A stretch of 10,284 bases of DNA, taken from Bacillota bacterium (lineage in GTDB: Bacteria; Bacillota; Clostridia; Peptostreptococcales; Anaerovoracaceae). The notes under the pieces were generated by a model, which saw only the letters and a list, made by a program, of their open reading frames with translations, searched no databases and was not told the origin of the DNA. This document shows positions 5,926-10,284 of this stretch, piece by piece. The stretch spans positions 1 to 10,284 of the forward strand of contig JAFYIC010000162.1 in NCBI GenBank assembly GCA_017538845.1, written 5' to 3'. The first letter of the stretch is position 1. Each line of letters opens with the position of its first letter. The position numbers and the translations under genes were made by a program.

Positions 5926-6633
5926 TTACCTTACGGCAGGTTTTATTTTCAGTGATCTGAGATATTCTTTTTGCTCGGGTGTGATCCGCCGGCTCTCTAT
6001 TGCTTTCTGAATGGCCTTGTTATGGGTCCAAACGTCCAGTCTCCCCTTCTCGATGTACGGGATGATCTCGTCATACTGTTTTGCCAGCGCCGTGGCGAAA
6101 TACCAGGCGGTCATCATGTTCACATAGTATTCTTCCGAGCGGATACCCGCCACCATGGCCGGATATTCCGGATCAAAATCCTCATCCAGAAAATGTGACA
6201 TCAGCATGCCTGTACCGAATCGGATCGTGTAAGTATCCTTTGATCTGATCCATTTTCTGATATACGGGAGCAGTTCTTTTCTGTGCTTTTTAAAAACCTT
6301 CGGTGATAGTTGGTCGCACGTTGCCCAGTTGTCCACAAAAGGCAGGAACTTTTCTATCTGCGCAACGCATGATTCAAATGACTTTTCCTCAGACAGTATA
6401 AATGCGTGCAGCTGGTTTTCATCGAAATACTCATGGGGCAGGTCGTCAATAAACCCGGAAATATCCGTTTCCCCGGCAAGTCTCTTTGCCAGCGCCCTGA
6501 GTTCAGGCGTCCGTACGCCGATCATAGTCTCCGGATCGATATTTGGGATCAGTTTGACCTGAAAATCCCGGTATTCTGTGTCCTGCAAAGCGAACAGTTC
6601 TTTTTGGTATGTGCTTTTTCCCTTTTCATTCAT
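5926..6633 (-). CDS. DNA alkylation repair protein, AlkD-like glycosylase
   Basis: 235 residues, all-helical, matching the HEAT-repeat-like AlkC/AlkD DNA alkylation repair family (B. cereus AlkD is 237 residues). These enzymes excise N3- and N7-alkylated purines without flipping the base. Visible signatures: IGVRTPELRALAKRLA (38-53), LPHEYFDENQLHAF (65-78), FVDNWATCDQLSPKVF (99-114), TYTIRFGTGMLM (134-145), YVNMMTAWYFATALAK (170-185) and WTHNKAIQKAIESRRI (202-217). W103 and D107 keep the W-x3-D spacing of AlkD W109/D113, and R138 is a good candidate for R148; this alignment was made by eye. The ATG at 6633 has GGGGGAG upstream at a spacing of about 11. It is a single-gene unit with its own promoter and terminator, divergent from the rubrerythrin gene. 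Confidence 0.92.
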   Translation of the reverse strand: MNEKGKSTYQKELFALQDTEYRDFQVKLIPNIDPETMIGVRTPELRALAKRLAGETDISGFIDDLPHEYFDENQLHAFILSEEKSFESCVAQIEKFLPFVDNWATCDQLSPKVFKKHRKELLPYIRKWIRSKDTYTIRFGTGMLMSHFLDEDFDPEYPAMVAGIRSEEYYVNMMTAWYFATALAKQYDEIIPYIEKGRLDVWTHNKAIQKAIESRRITPEQKEYLRSLKIKPAVR

Positions 6634-6653
6634 TTTTCGGAATCTCCCCCTGT

Positions 6654-6682
6654 ATTATATCATCTGCCTTGCAGGCTGTATA
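6654..6682 (-). promoter_or_regulatory. Promoter of the DNA alkylation repair gene
   Basis: On the minus strand TATACA (6682-6677) is 17 bases before a perfect TATAAT (6659-6654), which is preceded by TGA as in an extended -10. It lies 20 bases upstream of the ATG, so the untranslated leader would be very short. Its -35 overlaps the possible -35 of the divergent rubrerythrin promoter. Confidence 0.6.
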
Positions 6683-6704
6683 TATCCGCCGAATGTGGTA
6701 AAAT
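6676..6704 (+). promoter_or_regulatory. Possible promoter of the rubrerythrin gene
   Basis: TAAAAT (6699-6704) is preceded by TGG, an extended -10 arrangement; the -35 position at 17-base spacing holds a poor CTGTAT (6676-6681). It lies about 50 bases upstream of the ATG at 6756. The weak -35 would fit an activated or de-repressed oxidative-stress promoter, but no clear PerR-type box was seen. Confidence 0.38.
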
Positions 6705-6755
6705 ATCTATAGACATCAAAGCAAAACAAATTCCATGCTACAGGAGGTATATACC

Positions 6756-7406
6756 ATGAAATTCAAATGCAAAGTGTGCGGTTACATCCACGAGGGAGAT
6801 ACCGCTCCTGAGGTTTGCCCCAAGTGCAAACAATCGGGCGTTTTCGAACCTTTTGAAGACGCGCCCGCAAACCCCTATGCCGGCACGCAGACCGAAAAGA
6901 ACCTGCAGGCGGCTTTTGCGGGAGAATCTGAAGCCCGCAACAAGTATACCTACTTCTCATCTGTTGCGAAGAAAGAGGGATATGAGCAGATCGCTGCCCT
7001 GTTCCTGAAAACCGCTGACAACGAGAAAGAACATGCCAAACTCTGGTACAAAGAGCTTCACGGCGGAGTTGGAGCCACACCGGAAAACCTGAAGGACGCA
7101 GCTGACGGCGAAAACTACGAATGGACCGACATGTACGCCGGATTTGCCGAAACTGCCGACGCGGAAGGATTCCATGAACTTGCTGAAAAGTTCCGTGGTG
7201 TTGCCGCTATTGAAAAGCACCACGAAGAGCGCTACCGGGCACTTCTTAAGAACGTGGAAGCGAAGGAAGTCTTCGAGAAGAGTGAAGTCAAGGTATGGGA
7301 ATGCAGGAACTGCGGCCACATCGTAACAGGTACAAAGGCTCCGGATGTATGTCCGGTATGCCTGCACCCGCAGAGTTACTTCGAGCTGAACGCAGAGAAT
7401 TACTAG
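6756..7406 (+). CDS. Rubrerythrin with rubredoxin-like domains at both ends
   Basis: 216 residues in three parts. An N-terminal rubredoxin-like iron site uses C5, C8, C21 and C24 (CKVCG ... CPKC). A ferritin-like diiron four-helix domain covers about 43-165, with expected ligands E57 (AGESEAR), E90/H93 (NEKEH), E122 and D125 (YEWTDMY; many rubrerythrins have E at the second position) and E153/H156 (IEKHH). A C-terminal rubredoxin-like site uses C183, C186, C199 and C202 (WECRNCG ... CPVC). Rubrerythrins are cytoplasmic peroxidases that reduce hydrogen peroxide with electrons from NADH via rubredoxin-type partners, protecting anaerobes from oxygen. The start at ATG 6756 is fixed by AGGAGG at 6742-6747, eight bases upstream, rather than the earlier in-frame ATG at 6735. 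It shares a divergent intergenic region with the DNA repair gene. Confidence 0.94.
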   Translation: MKFKCKVCGYIHEGDTAPEVCPKCKQSGVFEPFEDAPANPYAGTQTEKNLQAAFAGESEARNKYTYFSSVAKKEGYEQIAALFLKTADNEKEHAKLWYKELHGGVGATPENLKDAADGENYEWTDMYAGFAETADAEGFHELAEKFRGVAAIEKHHEERYRALLKNVEAKEVFEKSEVKVWECRNCGHIVTGTKAPDVCPVCLHPQSYFELNAENY

Positions 7407-7435
7407 GCAAAACCGTAAACTATCTGAAACTAAAA

Positions 7436-7464
7436 GATCCTCCTATGACCGTCATAGGAGGATC
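7436..7464. terminator. Bidirectional terminator between rubrerythrin and the dipeptidase gene
   Basis: Perfect 12-base-pair stem GATCCTCCTATG / CATAGGAGGATC (7436-7447 and 7453-7464) with a 5-base loop. On the minus strand it is followed by TTTTAGTTT, a fair tail for the gene ending at 7482; on the plus strand the tail CTTGTATATTT is weaker. It is placed between two convergent genes. Confidence 0.8.
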
Positions 7465-7481
7465 CTTGTATATTTACCTCT

Positions 7482-8144
7482 CTATTTCTTCAGATACGCC
7501 GATGACACCGGAAAATCAAAATAAGTATCCGGGAACGGCTCGTTTTTCAATGTGAAATGCCACCACTCACAGTCGATGGGTTCAAATCCGTTCCGGACCA
7601 TGGCGTTTTGGAGCATCATCCTGTTGGCATACTGTTCGTCTGTGACGCCTTTGTAATCCGGATGAGACTCCTCGCCGAAAAAGTCGAATGGGCTTCCCAT
7701 GTCCACTTCTTTGCCGGTCGCCATATCAAGCAGCGTCAGATCCACGGTGCTCCCTCTGCTGTGGCTGGACTGACTGGCGATATATCCCTGTATGAACAGC
7801 TCCTGCTTTTCCAGATCGGGATAGAAAAACGGTTTCATCCTCAGATCCAGATCCTCTATGCCCCAAAGCACGAAATGTTTCACCGCGGTCACCGGCCGGT
7901 AGGCGTCAAATACCTTGAGCCGGTATCCTTTGACGTTCACTTCGTTGCTTACCGCTTTCAGGGCTCTGGCCGCCTCTTTCGTCAGGAGAGCGCAGGGCTC
8001 CTCATATCCGTCGATGCGGTCACCTATGAAATTGTATGTGGAATAGTAGCGGATCTCCTGCACTATGCCCGGCACCTGATCTGCCAGAAGCACAAAACCC
8101 GAAGGATCCATCGTTACTGCCTTTTCATAGTCCATCGTAAGCAT
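7482..8144 (-). CDS. D-alanyl-D-alanine dipeptidase, VanX/DdpX type (peptidase family M15D)
   Basis: 220 residues with no signal peptide, so probably cytoplasmic. All M15D residues are present: R83 in DAYRP (80-84), the zinc ligands H128 and D135 in SSHSRGSTVDL, the catalytic base E193 and third zinc ligand H196 in CEWWHF. VanX splits D-Ala-D-Ala; in vancomycin-resistant bacteria this removes the normal cell-wall precursor, while in other bacteria such enzymes (DdpX-like) recycle D-alanine. No vanH, vanA/B-type ligase or VanRS is present in this window, so resistance cannot be inferred. The chosen ATG at 8144 has GGAGG four bases upstream; ATGs 15 bases before and 9 bases after it are less well placed. 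A good promoter lies at 8184-8212. Monocistronic in appearance. Confidence 0.92.
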   Translation of the reverse strand: MLTMDYEKAVTMDPSGFVLLADQVPGIVQEIRYYSTYNFIGDRIDGYEEPCALLTKEAARALKAVSNEVNVKGYRLKVFDAYRPVTAVKHFVLWGIEDLDLRMKPFFYPDLEKQELFIQGYIASQSSHSRGSTVDLTLLDMATGKEVDMGSPFDFFGEESHPDYKGVTDEQYANRMMLQNAMVRNGFEPIDCEWWHFTLKNEPFPDTYFDFPVSSAYLKK

Positions 8145-8183
8145 TTGTCCTCCAATCATTGATCGACATAAATGACTGCTTAT

Positions 8184-8212
8184 ATTTTACTTTGTATGCG
8201 CCATGTTGTAAA
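8184..8212 (-). promoter_or_regulatory. Promoter of the D-Ala-D-Ala dipeptidase gene
   Basis: On the minus strand TTTACA (8212-8207), a 17-base spacer and TAAAAT (8189-8184): five of six matches in each hexamer. It lies 40 bases upstream of the ATG at 8144, back-to-back with the plus-strand promoter at 8223. Confidence 0.68.
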
Positions 8213-8222
8213 GCGCAGCGAT

Positions 8223-8251
8223 TTGACTAAATACAGCGAATACAGTATATT
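8223..8251 (+). promoter_or_regulatory. Promoter of the six-helix membrane protein gene
   Basis: TTGACT (8223-8228), a 17-base spacer and TATATT (8246-8251): five of six matches in each hexamer, 50 bases upstream of the ATG at 8302. The spacer contains AATACAG twice (8230-8236 and 8239-8245), nine bases apart. Confidence 0.7.
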
Positions 8252-8301
8252 TAGCCTGTAATCATACATCCATTAATACATAAGGAAAGGTGGTATTAAC
8301 G

Positions 8302-8955
8302 ATGACTTATCCAAATGCATACTCAGGAGTTAAGAAGATCTTCCTGGCTCAGATACTTATACTGATCGCGGCAGTCCTGAGCGTTGTGGTAGCCGGCACA
8401 GGCATATCTGAAGTGCAGAACTCGACTTCTGCTCAGATCGGCACCGGAACCCTCGTGGCGGCAGGCGGCATAAGCATAGTGATCGCGGTCATCAGCATTG
8501 TCGCTTTCATAATCAACCTGGTCGGACTCAGTCAGGCAGGAAAAGATGAACGCAACTTCAAGACCGCATTCATACTTACGATCATAGGCCTTATCATTGC
8601 GATCGTCAGCGGTTTCGCAAGCGCCAGCGGATTTGCAGACATATTTGAACTGGCAGGCAAGATCATCAACATGCTTATCATCGTATTCGTTATCTATGGT
8701 GTAGTTGCTCTGGCAACGAAGCTCAACGATGAAAAACTCGTAAGGAAAGGTAAAAGCCTGCTGGTCATGATCACGGTACTGCTGCTCATCTCCGTTGTCA
8801 TGGGAGTGATCGGCTCCATAGCCGGCGACCACACAGGAGACGGCGCCAAGATAGCTATCGCCGCAGTAGCGCTCGTAGCATCCATCGCAGCTATCGTTGC
8901 GTACATTATGTATCTGACGCTTCTTGCAAGAGCGAAGAAAACTTTGAAGCAGTAA
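8302..8955 (+). CDS. Six-helix integral membrane protein of unknown function
   Basis: 217 residues. Six hydrophobic helices are visible at about 13-33, 50-76, 87-107, 120-139, 151-174 and 182-208, with a short N-terminal MTYPNAYSGVKKIF and a basic tail (RAKKTLKQ). The composition is dominated by Ile, Val, Ala, Leu and Gly. There are no histidine or cysteine clusters and no charged catalytic motif in the helices, so enzyme activity is not evident; a small charged loop (AGKDERN, 79-85) separates helices two and three. I do not recognise a named family. The ATG at 8302 follows GGAAAGGTGG at eight bases; an in-frame GTG at 8290 lies within that binding site and was rejected. It has its own promoter and a strong terminator, so it is probably monocistronic. 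Confidence 0.83.
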   Translation: MTYPNAYSGVKKIFLAQILILIAAVLSVVVAGTGISEVQNSTSAQIGTGTLVAAGGISIVIAVISIVAFIINLVGLSQAGKDERNFKTAFILTIIGLIIAIVSGFASASGFADIFELAGKIINMLIIVFVIYGVVALATKLNDEKLVRKGKSLLVMITVLLLISVVMGVIGSIAGDHTGDGAKIAIAAVALVASIAAIVAYIMYLTLLARAKKTLKQ

Positions 8956-8979
8956 CATCTGAAACAGTAAACAAAAAGA

Positions 8980-9008
8980 CAAGGCCGCGCACGCGACCTT
9001 GTTTTTTT
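8980..9008. terminator. Terminator after the six-helix membrane protein gene
   Basis: Stem CAAGG-C-CGCG / CGCG-A-CCTTG (one C-A mismatch) with a minimal loop, followed by seven T residues (9002-9008). An A run at 8973-8977 also gives a short T tract on the minus strand for the convergent gene ending at 9026. Confidence 0.85.
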
Positions 9009-9025
9009 ATGTTCCGTTTCCGGCG

Positions 9026-9919
9026 TCAGCAGTTTCCGGTATAGACAAAATGCAGCTTTTCCCGCGCCACCTCCGCCAGCCGATATATCTTCCCCACGTC
9101 TGTGGCCGGTCTGTCGGTCATATGAAATCTCGGGAAGAATCTTGATATGTGAAGGGGGATATCTCTGCCGGCAGAACCTTCTTCATCCGCTGCGTTCCTT
9201 TGCCCGGCGCCGCAGTCAAGTCCCGCGATCCACTCCGTCATCTCACGCATCTCGTCTTCCGAATCGTTTTCACCGGGCACGATCAGGCACGTAAGCTCGA
9301 TATGGCAGTGACGGACCGCTTTTTCGATGAGATCCATCACCATTTTCCTGCTGCCGGAAAGAACCTCTTCATAATATCTGTCAGTGAACCCTTTAAGGTC
9401 GATATTCATGGCGTCAATATATGGGAGAAGTTCATCAAGTATATGAAGCTCTGCCGTCCCGTTGGTGACGATCACGTTCTTCATGCCTTTCTCCTTCACC
9501 AGCCGGGCCGTATCTCTCACAAATTCATATCCCACCAGAGGCTCATTGTATGTGAAAGCGACACCGATATTGCCTCTTGATCTGAGCGAATCCGCCGCAT
9601 CCGCAAGTTCTTCCGGGGTCATGAACGATGCGGTCTTTGCAAACCCCATGGCCTGCTCCGACCAGGATATCTCATGGTTCTGGCAGAAAGGGCATCTAAG
9701 ATTACAGCCGTAACTGCCCACAGAAAATATATTGCTTCCGGAATAAAACCTGCTCAGCGGTTTTTTCTCTATAGGGTCAAGGGCCAGGGATGTGATCCTG
9801 CCGTAATTCCCGGCTGTGACCTTACCGTCAAGACACGTCCTTGCGCCGCAGAACCCCGTTCCGTTTTCACTTATCTCGCAGTGCCTGAAGCACACATCAC
9901 ATACAGCCACGTTTCTCAC
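9026..9919 (-). CDS. amrS: AmmeMemoRadiSam system radical SAM enzyme
   Basis: 297 residues. An N-terminal cysteine region (C7, C10, C14, C24 in CDVCFRHCEI...GFCGAR) precedes the radical SAM domain, whose cluster motif is C72-x3-C76-x2-C79 in GCNLRCPFCQN. It is followed by FTYNEPLVGYEF (122-133), VTNGT (151-155), MNIDLKGF (171-178) and HISRFFPRFHMTDRPAT (257-273), all typical of the pflA-like enzyme of this system. It should bind a [4Fe-4S] cluster and S-adenosylmethionine; I know of no firmly established substrate. It starts at a GTG directly abutting the TAG of the AMMECR1 gene, so the two are co-transcribed. Two oddities: a Gly/Ala/Glu-rich insert at about 236-252, and an end at YTGNC where many family members continue with a CPxCG tail. 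Confidence 0.9.
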   Translation of the reverse strand: MRNVAVCDVCFRHCEISENGTGFCGARTCLDGKVTAGNYGRITSLALDPIEKKPLSRFYSGSNIFSVGSYGCNLRCPFCQNHEISWSEQAMGFAKTASFMTPEELADAADSLRSRGNIGVAFTYNEPLVGYEFVRDTARLVKEKGMKNVIVTNGTAELHILDELLPYIDAMNIDLKGFTDRYYEEVLSGSRKMVMDLIEKAVRHCHIELTCLIVPGENDSEDEMREMTEWIAGLDCGAGQRNAADEEGSAGRDIPLHISRFFPRFHMTDRPATDVGKIYRLAEVAREKLHFVYTGNC

Positions 9920-10284
9920 CTACTTATGTCTGATGACTTCGAACCGCTGGAGGCTGACCGGTTCATCCTCGCCGATACCGGCCTTCCTTTTGGCTATTGA
10001 AATCTGCTGATCCACCGTATCTACTCCGTCCAGATCCGGAAGCAACAGACCTCTCCTTCCGCCGCTGGTCACTATTACGCCGTATCTTTTCACGTCAAGC
10101 ATGTCTTTGGACTCTATGGGCTCCGGCTCACTCAGCACGTCCACGTTTATCTCCAGGAATTTCAGTTCGTCCGGTCTTATGGGGTCGAACCTGGGATCTC
10201 TTGTAGATGCGCTGACAGCGTTTTCTATTATCTCCTCCGCCACGGAATCCTGCGTAGGCAGGATCGTACCGATGCACCCTCTGA
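9920..10284 (-). CDS. amrA: AMMECR1-domain protein of the AmmeMemoRadiSam system (AmrA), 5' end outside the window
   Basis: The frame is open to the right edge, and the visible 120 residues or so are the C-terminal part. They begin with RGCIGTI, the centre of the AMMECR1 signature LRGCIGT. Further along are [26 protein letters not shown] and [18 protein letters not shown], all family hallmarks. A GTG at 10243 is an internal valine, not a start, because the diagnostic motif lies upstream of it. The protein works in an unknown pathway with a Memo-like protein (AmrB) and the radical SAM enzyme encoded next. In many Clostridia the Memo domain is fused N-terminal to this domain; whether that holds here cannot be seen. 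The stop TAG abuts the GTG start of the radical SAM gene. Confidence 0.9.
   Translation of the reverse strand, partial: RGCIGTILPTQDSVAEEIIENAVSASTRDPRFDPIRPDELKFLEINVDVLSEPEPIESKDMLDVKRYGVIVTSGGRRGLLLPDLDGVDTVDQQISIAKRKAGIGEDEPVSLQRFEVIRHK

Noticed and set aside
7482..8144. Vancomycin resistance locus
   Set aside because: Only a VanX-type dipeptidase is present; the ligase, dehydrogenase and regulatory genes that define a van cluster are absent from the window.
7557..8162. Open frame of 201 codons on the plus strand opposite the dipeptidase gene
   Set aside because: The minus strand carries all M15D catalytic residues, a binding site and a promoter; the plus-strand reading shows no recognisable domain.
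8323..8982. Open frame of about 219 codons on the minus strand opposite the six-helix protein gene
   Set aside because: Its composition (many Asp, Tyr, Cys, Arg) is what results from reading hydrophobic codons in reverse, and the plus strand has the promoter, binding site and terminator.
9149..9580. Open frame of 143 codons on the plus strand opposite the radical SAM gene
   Set aside because: It is antisense to strongly conserved radical SAM sequence and has no matching motif or binding site.
9920..10243. A complete 107-residue gene starting at the GTG at 10243
   Set aside because: The AMMECR1 signature RGCIGT is encoded in frame just upstream of that GTG, so the gene starts beyond the window edge.

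Overview
The window looks like a chromosomal segment of an anaerobic, low-to-mid GC Firmicute of the class Clostridia. This rests on a peroxide-scavenging rubrerythrin, a DUF3048 (YerB-like) protein, an AmmeMemoRadiSam pair, AGGAGG-type ribosome binding sites, simple sigma-A-like promoters, compact operons and frequent ATA isoleucine codons. A Eubacteriales Family XIII-type relative is my guess only. No rRNA, tRNA, CRISPR array, insertion sequence or phage gene was seen.

Layout. 1-664 (-): N-terminal part of a membrane-anchored DUF3048 protein. 878-1234 (+): a small lipoprotein. 1302-3047 (+): a membrane glycerophosphodiester phosphodiesterase. 3145-5753 (-): a tight cluster which, in transcription order, encodes an ECF-like sigma factor, a small two-helix membrane protein, a multi-helix membrane protein of unknown function and a PrsW-family intramembrane protease. 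After a terminator comes a second copy of the two-helix protein. 5926-6633 (-): an AlkD-like DNA alkylation repair protein. 6756-7406 (+): a rubrerythrin with rubredoxin-like domains at both ends. 7482-8144 (-): a VanX/DdpX-type D-Ala-D-Ala dipeptidase. 8302-8955 (+): a six-helix membrane protein of unknown function. 9026-10284 (-): the AmmeMemoRadiSam radical SAM enzyme and the C-terminal part of its AMMECR1-domain partner, which runs off the window.

The most interesting part is the sigma cluster. Its four core genes overlap (14, 4 and 4 bases), so they are probably translationally coupled. PrsW is known in Bacillus subtilis as the site-1 protease of the anti-sigma factor RsiW. Here a PrsW homologue sits beside a sigma factor and a small two-helix protein with no zinc anti-sigma motif. 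The simplest reading is a self-contained membrane-stress sigma switch with a new type of anti-sigma factor, a possible sensor membrane protein, and a duplicated anti-sigma-like gene beyond a strong hairpin. That function is inferred; the gene order, overlaps and motifs are seen directly.

Convergent and tandem units are separated by good intrinsic terminators, several readable on both strands, and divergent pairs carry recognisable back-to-back promoters. All intergenic stretches are shorter than 300 bases.
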